A stretch of 5,577 nt of DNA from an uncultured Ruminococcus sp. (lineage in GTDB: Bacteria > Bacillota > Clostridia > Oscillospirales > Ruminococcaceae). Where the stretch lies: the NCBI RefSeq assembly GCF_937915125.1, contig NZ_CALDMP010000025.1, positions 1 through 5,577 on the forward strand, read 5' to 3'. This document shows, piece after piece, positions 1-5,576 of the stretch. The notes beneath the pieces were generated by a model, which made no database searches, was not told the origin of the DNA, and saw nothing but the letters and a program-made list of their open reading frames with translations. Position numbers and translations under genes: made by a program. Numbering within the stretch: the first letter of the stretch is position 1; every line of letters starts with the position of its first letter.

Positions 1-2
1 AA

Positions 3-32
3 ATATGACGGAAAATATGCAAGCATATGACG
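3..32. repeat. Small inverted and direct repeats past the end of the PPIase-like gene
   Basis: ATATGACG occurs at 3-10 and again at 25-32, 22 bp apart. Between and overlapping them, ATATGC-AA-GCATAT (15-28) is a perfect inverted repeat. As minus-strand RNA it could form a 5-bp stem with a CUUG tetraloop followed by UUUCC, a weak terminator-like shape. An imperfect hairpin also lies at 34-59 (short GCG/CGC stem near a CUA loop, then AAG/CUU pairs), with no U-run after it. No gene is visible in 1-67. Confidence 0.3.
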
Positions 33-67
33 TGCAAAGCCGCTAGGCGCTCTTTATGCGGTGTTGC

Positions 68-1546
68 CTATAGTTTATCATTCACATGGACAAACCGCAT
101 CATCCAGTCCCGTGTGCTGACATCTGCCTGATCCGCATAGGACTCGCACAGTTCATTATATTTTTCTGCGGACAGAGCTTCTGTAGCTGTCAGCTTCCAG
201 CCGGGCTGATCAGAAGTCCCTGCGTAATAAACAAGACAAGTACCGTAAGAACTGTCCAGAATCGTTACATCCCCTGCCTGGCGTGCAGGATCAAAGCACC
301 ATTCCTTCCAGTTGGAAAGCATCTGCGTCCCGGGAACTTCCGTATACAGACCACCCTCTGCGGAAACATCCTCCGAATACTGATTTGCCATTTCGGCAAA
401 ACGTTCTTCTGTCTGGTCGCCGGATTCCCATTCCTTCAGAGCACTTTCCGCTGCACTGTGTGCACCTTCGGTAGATTCATAAGTATCGGTAGTAAAAAGG
501 ATCTGACGCAGATTCACGGGATATGTCTCATCCCGTTCCGGCTCAGACAAGAGCATACATACTGTCAGCGTTCCGTTTTCCTCATCCGTCAGAATGGTGG
601 TATCCCCTGCCTTGGCTTCTCCGGAAAATGCCCATTCGCTCAGTGCATCGCCCTCTGTATAAGCAGCATCCTCTGTGCAGAGAGTGCTCACCTGGGCTTG
701 CAGCTCTTCCTCTGTCAGCGTGGTATTTTCTTGATAGTAAGCATATACCCAGGATTCAAACCCATCCTTTGTGTCACATCGGCGAAGTTCTCTTGCCAGT
801 TCGTCAGCTTCACTGCGCTGCATTGCCGTTTCATCGCTGCTGTCGAAAGAAAAAGAAAAGCTCAGATAGGTGCAGACCTGCATAGTCCTGGCGTTTTCTT
901 CGTAGTAAGCATCCATTTCCTCATCCGTCAGCGCCATAGTGTTCTGCTTTTCCGTACTAAAATCCAACGCCAACAGGTACAGTTCCATGGCATGAGTCAC
1001 ATCTGCATCGGTGACGCCCTTCGGGAATGTTTCAGAATCGAATTCATCCAGACTGGACTTTGCGATCACAGAAAGATTCTCTGCCGGCTCATAGCTTTCT
1101 GCATAGGATGCCTCGCAGAATGTCAGAATATTCTGGGCGTATTCCTGGGCTGCATCGGTGAAATATTCCTCCCAGGTAGTTTCCTCATCATAATACTGTT
1201 CTGACAGGGGCTTTTCTGTGTCCGGCAGATCGGCAGAACTGCTCCCTGCGCTGTTTTCCAGGTAGCTCTGGTAGATCTGCCAGGAATAAAAGGAGATTTC
1301 CGCTGCATTGAGAGAATAATGCTCTGTCTTTTCTACCGGGATAAAATGAATCAGCGGTTTGGTTTTTACTGTCCATACAGTGCCGCCAATCATGAATCCC
1401 GCAGCCACTGCGCAGGAGACAGTCGTGATAATGATCTTTTTCCGATGTTTCTTTTTCTTAGCTGCTCTGGAAACAGCCTGTCGCTGTTCTTTTCGTTGTT
1501 TTGCAAGAAATGCCTGTTTTTCAGACGGTTTCTTTTTCTTTGCCAT
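68..1546 (-). CDS. Membrane-anchored parvulin-type peptidyl-prolyl isomerase-like protein (possibly inactive foldase)
   Basis: The predicted product has 492 residues. Residues 1-37 are very basic (17 Lys/Arg) and should be cytoplasmic. About residues 38-60 form one transmembrane helix with no lipobox, so this is a type II anchored protein. The remainder is acidic and extracytoplasmic. Residues 344-442 match the parvulin rotamase fold of PrsA/SurA/PpiC: a VNLRQILF opening strand, an alanine-rich helix, FAEMANQYSEDVSAEGG, and a closing DSSYGTCLVYY strand. Parvulins catalyse prolyl cis-trans isomerisation and help secreted proteins fold. The Asp of the YSxD motif (D393) is kept, but the usual His residues are Gln348 and Cys437, so catalysis is doubtful. 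Residues about 221-333 resemble a degenerate first copy of the domain. I chose the start at 1546 because AAAGAGGA lies 8 nt upstream. An in-frame ATG at 1579 also exists, but the ribosome binding site falls inside that extension. The family call is fairly sure; substrate and activity are unknown. Confidence 0.85.
   Translation of the reverse strand: MAKKKKPSEKQAFLAKQRKEQRQAVSRAAKKKKHRKKIIITTVSCAVAAGFMIGGTVWTVKTKPLIHFIPVEKTEHYSLNAAEISFYSWQIYQSYLENSAGSSSADLPDTEKPLSEQYYDEETTWEEYFTDAAQEYAQNILTFCEASYAESYEPAENLSVIAKSSLDEFDSETFPKGVTDADVTHAMELYLLALDFSTEKQNTMALTDEEMDAYYEENARTMQVCTYLSFSFSFDSSDETAMQRSEADELARELRRCDTKDGFESWVYAYYQENTTLTEEELQAQVSTLCTEDAAYTEGDALSEWAFSGEAKAGDTTILTDEENGTLTVCMLLSEPERDETYPVNLRQILFTTDTYESTEGAHSAAESALKEWESGDQTEERFAEMANQYSEDVSAEGGLYTEVPGTQMLSNWKEWCFDPARQAGDVTILDSSYGTCLVYYAGTSDQPGWKLTATEALSAEKYNELCESYADQADVSTRDWMMRFVHVNDKL
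548..886 (-). other. Probable degenerate first parvulin-like domain within the PPIase-like gene
   Basis: Residues about 221-333 of the 492-residue protein can be laid over its C-terminal parvulin domain. The strongest match is LSEWAFSGEAKAGDTTIL (from residue 302) against WKEWCFDPARQAGDVTIL (from residue 413); both are followed by a short turn and a hydrophobic strand (GTLTVCML versus GTCLVYYA). An opening strand VCTYLSFSF (from residue 224) corresponds to the RQILF strand. The middle of the domain, including the YSxD and GG motifs, is not recognisable, so this copy would be non-catalytic. Two parvulin domains with one inactive is the known arrangement in SurA. The alignment was made by eye. 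Confidence 0.5.
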
Positions 1547-1554
1547 AAATTCAG

Positions 1555-1562
1555 TCCTCTTT
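1555..1562 (-). promoter_or_regulatory. Ribosome binding site of the PPIase-like gene
   Basis: AAAGAGGA on the minus strand ends 8 nt before the ATG at 1546, which is good Shine-Dalgarno spacing. It decides the start: translation from the in-frame ATG at 1579 would place this site inside the coding region, and no comparable purine run precedes that ATG. Confidence 0.75.
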
Positions 1563-1602
1563 CTCTGGCGGCAGAACATACTGCCAAATTCTTATCTCAT
1601 TC

Positions 1603-1631
1603 AGTATATCATATTTTACAAATAAATGCAA
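1603..1631 (-). promoter_or_regulatory. Sigma-A (sigma-70 type) promoter of the PPIase-like gene
   Basis: Read on the minus strand, a -35 box TTGCAT (1626-1631) is followed by a 17-bp spacer and a -10 box TATACT (1603-1608). A TG one base before the -10 gives the extended -10 pattern TGnTATACT. The spacer is AT-rich. Transcription would begin near 1596 and leave an untranslated leader of about 50 nt before the ATG at 1546. Spacing is ideal and each box has only one mismatch from consensus, so this is a strong candidate for a housekeeping promoter. It makes the PPIase-like gene independent of the upstream membrane-protein gene. Confidence 0.8.
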
Positions 1632-1637
1632 GGAAAA

Positions 1638-1651
1638 CGAGAACGTGCTCG
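1638..1651. promoter_or_regulatory. 14-bp near-palindrome just upstream of the -35 box
   Basis: The sequence CGAGAACGTGCTCG matches its own reverse complement at 12 of 14 positions (pattern CGAGnACGTnCTCG). It ends 6 bp upstream of the -35 box of the PPIase-like promoter, a usual place for an activator or other regulator to bind. As RNA on the minus strand it can also form a 4-bp CGAG/CUCG stem with a 6-nt loop followed by UUUU, so it may instead be part of a weak terminator for the upstream gene. I do not recognise it as the site of a named regulator. Confidence 0.35.
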
Positions 1652-1654
1652 CAC

Positions 1655-1676
1655 AAAAACAGAACACACATATTCT
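1655..1676 (-). terminator. Weak candidate intrinsic terminator after the DUF2339 gene
   Basis: About 20 nt past the stop codon at 1696, the minus-strand RNA can fold AGAAUA-UGUG-UGUUCU (1661-1676: 6 bp including one G-U pair, 4-nt loop), followed by G and then UUUUU (1655-1659). The stem is short and AU-rich, so termination would be inefficient alone. The small CGAG/CUCG hairpin with UUUU further on (1634-1651) might add to it. No stronger hairpin was found between the two genes. Confidence 0.3.
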
Positions 1677-1695
1677 CTAAAAGTCTTGTCATTGT

Positions 1696-4600
1696 CTATT
1701 GCTGTTTCGAGGATTCGTTTGATTCCCGTTGTTTCAGACGTGGTGTCATGCGATTGTAAATGAAACTGATGCCGAAGCAAAGGGCAGCGCACAGCAGGAA
1801 ACTGCACGCCCGCAGCACAAGCCGTTCGTAGGAGATATCCAGCAGGATCAGTTTGCATACACTCACCAGAACCAGCACCAGACCGAAAACGCGGATGGTT
1901 CTTCTGTCTTTCCAGAAACCAAAGACAATATATCCCACTGCAAGAAGAAGAAATCCCAGACTCAGCAGCACACCCGGCACATCAAATCCGCAGAACAACA
2001 CCAGAACCAGAAGCGTATGCTTCAGACCGAACAGCAATTCTCTGCCGTTTGCCGACTGGTTTTTTCGGACACGGATCAGCTGTCCGGATCCCACCAAGAA
2101 AGACGCTGATACTGAAACTGCCAGCAGGATCTTCTCTGGAAGCGCAAGGTGAAATGCCTCCCGGAAAATCCACCAGTCCAGGTTCAGCATCAGCAAAATG
2201 CTTCCGATGGGCATCATGCTCCAGTTGAACACCCGGCACACCCAGCAAAAAGGATCCTGACGAGTGAAGCGGCGGCAAAGTACCATAACAAGACAGTTGA
2301 TCAATGTGAAAACAGATACCAGCCAGCCGAAGGTCTGCCGGAATGCCATTTCTTCCAGAAACGGCAGCAGTATGATCCAGGATACAAAAGCAAACAGTCC
2401 ATATGCAGTCTGATAATAAAACGCCGTCCGTTTCCGAAGTCCCACTGTCGTCAGGATCGCCAGCAACAGTACCCATGCACAAAGACGAATCAGCTTTGTC
2501 TCCTGGGGTGCTGAACACAATGCAATGGCAGCGGAAAGGAGCGTAAGATAAAAATGCATCTGGCAGACTGCCGTGGGCATCCGTCTTTTCTGTGCAGAAA
2601 ACCAGAACACCAGAAGCAGTACTGCACTGACATAAAAAGGAAGGCAGCTGTGAAACAATAAGATTCCTGAAACAGCATCCCAGTAAGATGCCGTATCCAG
2701 GTTATGGAATCTCCAGAAAAGCAACAATACCAGCAGTTGCGCCAGAGTCGGCAAATAACAGATCATCCACATTCTATCTGAAGCACACTGCCGTTTCTTC
2801 ATTCCGTGGATCATAATGCCGTACTGAAACAGAACAGATGCCAGCAGCAGACCCAATTGTGCTGTTATCCATGGATTCTGTGTCAGAAGCTGTCCTCTGT
2901 TAAACCGCAGTTCCGCAGAAAGCAGAAACAGACATGCTATGATCGACAGCCCGTGGGTAACGAGCATAACAACTGGAAAGCGCAGTTTCTCCCTACGGAC
3001 AGAAAGCAGCAGCACTGCGGCAGCGAGAACAAAGTACAAAATTGCAAAAAGACCATTCGAACCGATCTGGAATCGCTCTCCAGCAGTAACATACGCCACA
3101 TCCCGCAGCGTCAGCGGCACTGTCAGATGCTGTATCTTCGCAGCAAGCACGCAGACGGACAAGAACAAGCCTGCGGCAGCCATGGGCTGAAAGATCTCCG
3201 GTCGTTTCCATGCGAAGCAGCAGGAAACAGCCATCCACACCAGGAACAAAAGACAGACTGTAAGCAGAGAAATGCCCGAAAATGTCTGCTGATACAGTAC
3301 AACAGACAGAAATAAAACAGCAAGACCCGTACTGGATATTGCACAGAAAAAACGCCGGTAGTATTTGCTGCGCATTCCCAACCAGCCGCAGACAAGCAGT
3401 CCTACGCTCAGAAGCGGTGCAAACAGAATCTGTTCCGGAACGGGAAGATAGGTTCGGTGAAGCATGCTGATCCCCATGAGCAGAAGCCATGCCGACGGGA
3501 ACACCAGATAGTTCCGGGTCAGTTTTACAAGCGTCCCGCACAGCCGCATGCCAAAGCGATGATAGCAATACAAAATTGCGTAGCCAAAAGCAGCACAGAG
3601 GAAAAAACTGCCGCATTTTTCCCCATAGGACAGACGGAAAATGCCTCCTCCCAGTATCAGTGCCAGCATGGTTCCAAGTTGAAGAATCCAGCCGGAAAGC
3701 CGAATCCCCGGAGTATCTTTCCGGAAACCGAAAATCGTGTACAACAGTGAAAGAGCACACCAGCCGGCAATGAGAAATACAGAGGAAATATCAAGCAGAC
3801 GAATCAGCAGAAAAATCAGCAGTACATGCTTGATGCCGAAAAGGAGTTCCGCTGACCGGTTGTTTCCTGCATCAGTTTTCCGGAAATAACAGCCGGAGTT
3901 CACTGTAAACACAACAGTCACCGCCATGGCTGCCCATATGCTCTGCGGGATTGTCCATGTTTCTCCCAGGAGCATCCAGCTGCACACCATGGCAATACCA
4001 TTTCCTGTCTGTGTCAGCACACGCAGCTTTGTACCAGGACGAATGAAACGGAAAAATAAGATGACGCCGCAGTTACAGAGTGCGAAGAAAACGAAACTGT
4101 AGAAGAGCACCGTTTTTGTGGGTATATCTGAAAACAATCCCGGCAGAAGCAGCCATGTGGCAAAGAGAAATACACCATAAAAAAGCTGCACGCAGAAAGC
4201 ATTTTTCTTGTATATGCCGAACAAAGCCAACACCGACAGAAACAGGCACCAGCCAATCAGACGCACCAGGGGATCACACATACCAATGAGAAACAGCGGC
4301 AGCAGCACACTGCATATCAATGTCAGATAATAGGACGGCGTTGCCATTCGGTTTCTCTGAGAAAGAATCCACAAGCCAAATAGAAAAGCGGCAGATGTCA
4401 GAAGCTCCGTTTGCCGCAGCCAGGCGGTTTCTCCGTTCTGGAGCAGCAAAGCCAGAGGAAACAGTAGAAACAATGTGGGAAGATAATGCCACAGCCAAAG
4501 CCGATCCGATGCTTTTTGCAATCGGAGCCAGCGGCGCATTTCCCAGGCATATTGGAACAGCAAAAAGCCTGCCAGCAGCAATATGCATCCATTTCCCATG

Positions 4601-5481
4601 AGGCGCATACCATCCGGCATGTCCATCAGTAGCAGATGGCGATCAGAGGACAGCAGAAACAGTTTCCATTCCAACGCCAGAACACAGACGCTGTTCAGAG
4701 CAACGGTTATGCCATGTTTCCCGGGCAGATCACTGCGGTTAGTGAAAAGATAGAACAATGCAGCCAGCAGAAAATACAGACATAAGATCAATGTCTGACT
4801 GCAATATGCCAGTGCCTCCGATGAACTGGTCACAGATTCCACAGTTCCCCCAAGCTGGGAGAAAACAGATACCACCAGACCCACATGACCGATCACCTGG
4901 AAAACGGCGGGCTGATGCCGGGAGAGCAGATACATCAAACCTGCCCAGAACAAAAACAGGAGGTACATCACCAGAGCCGGGATCAACTGATAATACCAGT
5001 ACGCCAGCAGAATGCCAATATACAGCACTCCGGCACCGCATCCGGAAACAGAAAGAAATGATGTCCGATAGGAACTGCTTTTCTTCGCCCCTGCAATACC
5101 CATGACAGTCAGAAAAATACCTGCCGCAAAAATACCCAGAAGCTGTCCCAGCTTGGAACCGGACGCATAGGTCAACAGCAGTACGCCGATAAACACCAGC
5201 GCAGATGCCAGGATCCCCAGGATATTGCGGCCGAAATGCACTTCCCAGTCCTTCCGTTTCGGTTGCTGAACCGGCGGAACAGGTGACTTTGGCGGAGATG
5301 CAAAGGGATAAGGTGCATATGGCGGCACCTGTGAGTTCGGATGCACATATGGCGGTGTCTGTGGTATCTGCGGCGGCACAGGCGATACTTGCGGCGGTGT
5401 TTGCTCCAGTTGAGAAAGTTCGATTTCCAGCGCCTGTATCTGCTGACGAATCTGCCGCATCCGCGCTTCTCGTTCGTCCAT
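1696..5481 (-). CDS. DUF2339-family giant polytopic membrane protein with internal tandem duplication
   Basis: The product is 1261 residues. Residues 2-27 are charged and heptad-like, probably a short coiled coil. Residues 28-74 are a proline-rich linker of PPxxP-like units. Residues 85-1241 hold roughly forty hydrophobic segments with very short loops. Coiled coil, Pro-rich linker, the opening HFGRNILGILASALVFIGVL and the closing CKLILLDISY...LRACSFLL...YNR fit DUF2339 (predicted membrane protein, function unknown). No catalytic motif, nucleotide-binding loop or transporter signature is visible. Residues about 85-647 and 655-1249 are two diverged copies of the same module, so the protein is longer than a single-unit family member would be. 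The start at 5481 is preceded by GGAGGA with 4 nt spacing; an in-frame GTG at 5526 lacks such a site. The gene downstream has its own promoter. The family is fairly sure; no function should be inferred. Confidence 0.85.
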   Translation of the reverse strand: MDEREARMRQIRQQIQALEIELSQLEQTPPQVSPVPPQIPQTPPYVHPNSQVPPYAPYPFASPPKSPVPPVQQPKRKDWEVHFGRNILGILASALVFIGVLLLTYASGSKLGQLLGIFAAGIFLTVMGIAGAKKSSSYRTSFLSVSGCGAGVLYIGILLAYWYYQLIPALVMYLLFLFWAGLMYLLSRHQPAVFQVIGHVGLVVSVFSQLGGTVESVTSSSEALAYCSQTLILCLYFLLAALFYLFTNRSDLPGKHGITVALNSVCVLALEWKLFLLSSDRHLLLMDMPDGMRLMGNGCILLLAGFLLFQYAWEMRRWLRLQKASDRLWLWHYLPTLFLLFPLALLLQNGETAWLRQTELLTSAAFLFGLWILSQRNRMATPSYYLTLICSVLLPLFLIGMCDPLVRLIGWCLFLSVLALFGIYKKNAFCVQLFYGVFLFATWLLLPGLFSDIPTKTVLFYSFVFFALCNCGVILFFRFIRPGTKLRVLTQTGNGIAMVCSWMLLGETWTIPQSIWAAMAVTVVFTVNSGCYFRKTDAGNNRSAELLFGIKHVLLIFLLIRLLDISSVFLIAGWCALSLLYTIFGFRKDTPGIRLSGWILQLGTMLALILGGGIFRLSYGEKCGSFFLCAAFGYAILYCYHRFGMRLCGTLVKLTRNYLVFPSAWLLLMGISMLHRTYLPVPEQILFAPLLSVGLLVCGWLGMRSKYYRRFFCAISSTGLAVLFLSVVLYQQTFSGISLLTVCLLFLVWMAVSCCFAWKRPEIFQPMAAAGLFLSVCVLAAKIQHLTVPLTLRDVAYVTAGERFQIGSNGLFAILYFVLAAAVLLLSVRREKLRFPVVMLVTHGLSIIACLFLLSAELRFNRGQLLTQNPWITAQLGLLLASVLFQYGIMIHGMKKRQCASDRMWMICYLPTLAQLLVLLLFWRFHNLDTASYWDAVSGILLFHSCLPFYVSAVLLLVFWFSAQKRRMPTAVCQMHFYLTLLSAAIALCSAPQETKLIRLCAWVLLLAILTTVGLRKRTAFYYQTAYGLFAFVSWIILLPFLEEMAFRQTFGWLVSVFTLINCLVMVLCRRFTRQDPFCWVCRVFNWSMMPIGSILLMLNLDWWIFREAFHLALPEKILLAVSVSASFLVGSGQLIRVRKNQSANGRELLFGLKHTLLVLVLFCGFDVPGVLLSLGFLLLAVGYIVFGFWKDRRTIRVFGLVLVLVSVCKLILLDISYERLVLRACSFLLCAALCFGISFIYNRMTPRLKQRESNESSKQQ
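1735..3519 (-). repeat. Copy 2 of the internal DUF2339 membrane module (residues ~655-1249)
   Basis: This is the second unit of the tandem duplication, with about 20 hydrophobic segments that mirror those of copy 1. It has no coiled coil or proline linker in front of it and joins copy 1 directly through about residues 648-655. It keeps the family-like C-terminal end (CKLILLDISYERLVLRACSFLL), while its N-terminal end (TRNYLVFPSAWLLLMGISML) has lost the G-rich signature seen in copy 1. The similarity is clear at protein level only in blocks, so the duplication appears old. Confidence 0.8.
3541..5229 (-). repeat. Copy 1 of the internal DUF2339 membrane module (residues ~85-647)
   Basis: This copy aligns along its length with residues 655-1249. 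Anchor pairs (copy 1 / copy 2): RNILGILAS (85) / RNYLVFPSA (656); VFQVIGHVGLVVSV (193) / IFQPMAAAGLFLSV (763); KASDRLWLWHYLPTLF (323) / CASDRMWMICYLPTLA (899); ELLFGIKHVLL (545) / ELLFGLKHTLL (1148); YTIFGFRKD (581) / YIVFGFWKD (1184); FFLCAAFGYAILY (626) / FLLCAALCFGISF (1228). The residue offset rises from about 571 to 603, which means small indels. This copy keeps the family's N-terminal hallmark, but its C-terminal end lacks the K-L-x-L-x-D feature. Confidence 0.8.
5260..5400 (-). repeat. Proline-rich low-complexity linker coding repeat
   Basis: This stretch encodes residues 28-74 of the DUF2339 protein, built from irregular PP-containing units such as PPQVSPVPPQIPQTPP and QVPPYAPYPF. On the plus strand the DNA shows recurring GGCGG cores, with CATATGGCGG occurring twice. 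Such linkers separate the short N-terminal coiled coil from the membrane part in proteins of this type. Repeat number may vary between strains. Confidence 0.7.
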
Positions 5482-5485
5482 GATA

Positions 5486-5491
5486 TCCTCC
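5486..5491 (-). promoter_or_regulatory. Ribosome binding site of the DUF2339 gene
   Basis: GGAGGA on the minus strand lies 4 nt before the ATG at 5481 (5 nt counting from GGAGG). It is a strong Shine-Dalgarno core with slightly tight spacing. It selects this ATG over the in-frame GTG at 5526, which has no purine-rich site in front of it. Confidence 0.8.
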
Positions 5492-5498
5492 GTTTCTT

Positions 5499-5576
5499 CT
5501 ATGGCAATACCGCACAAAGATCGCACGTTAGATGCGTAGTCAGATTTTTCGTCAGATGAAACAAAAAGCGCAGTGA
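5499..5576 (-). other. Possible C-terminal tail of an upstream reading frame, cut by the window edge
   Basis: One minus-strand frame is open from the window edge to a TAG at 5499-5501. It encodes 25 residues, including FHLTKNLTTHLT, and stops 17 nt before the ATG of the DUF2339 gene, a normal operon spacing. The frame of the DUF2339 gene itself is also open to the edge, so openness alone does not decide which, if either, is coding. The repetitive peptide comes from the 12-bp DNA repeats. I cannot assign a family. Confidence 0.2.
5526..5561. repeat. Three 12-bp direct repeats upstream of the DUF2339 gene
   Basis: On the plus strand CGTTAGATGCGT, AGTCAGATTTTT and CGTCAGATGAAA follow one another with exact 12-bp period. 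The 8-bp core YGTYAGAT-like motif starts at 5526, 5538 and 5550. The array ends about 45 bp before the start codon. On the minus strand a weak promoter-like pair, CTGACG (5550-5555) and TCTAAC (5527-5532) with a 17-bp spacer, lies inside the array. The repeats could be regulator sites or a short coding repeat. Only three units are visible. Confidence 0.5.

Noticed and set aside
34..59. Imperfect hairpin after the PPIase-like gene as an intrinsic terminator
   Set aside because: The stem is interrupted by mismatches and bulges, and no U-run follows on the minus strand.
86..1204. Long plus-strand open frame of 372 codons opposite the PPIase-like gene
   Set aside because: It lies entirely antisense to a gene with recognisable domains, a ribosome binding site and a promoter. 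Its translation is Cys/Ile/Phe-rich, has no family resemblance, and has no evident ribosome binding site. It is a codon-usage shadow.
1544..1579. Longer PPIase-like start at the in-frame ATG at 1579
   Set aside because: The Shine-Dalgarno sequence used by the ATG at 1546 would be inside the coding region, and the extra residues MFCRQRKRTEF are just its translation.
1982..3760. Several 60-255 codon open frames, on both strands, overlapping the DUF2339 gene
   Set aside because: They overlap the membrane-protein frame, have odd composition (Cys, Ser, Gln, His rich), and show no ribosome binding sites or conserved motifs.
5260..5400. GGCGG-containing repeats considered as a CRISPR or tandem-repeat array
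   Set aside because: Units are irregular in length, lie in frame within a coding sequence and encode a typical proline-rich linker. There is no repeat-spacer structure.
68..5481. A two-gene operon or a dedicated foldase-client pair
   Set aside because: The genes are on the same strand, but the 149-bp gap contains a strong promoter and weak terminator-like hairpins. Nothing in the sequence links the two functions.
4739..5515. Minus-strand 258-codon frame rich in Ala, Thr and Cys overlapping the start of the DUF2339 gene
   Set aside because: It is a shifted reading of the proline-rich linker and the first transmembrane segments. The repetitive Ala/Thr composition is the linker's codons in another frame.
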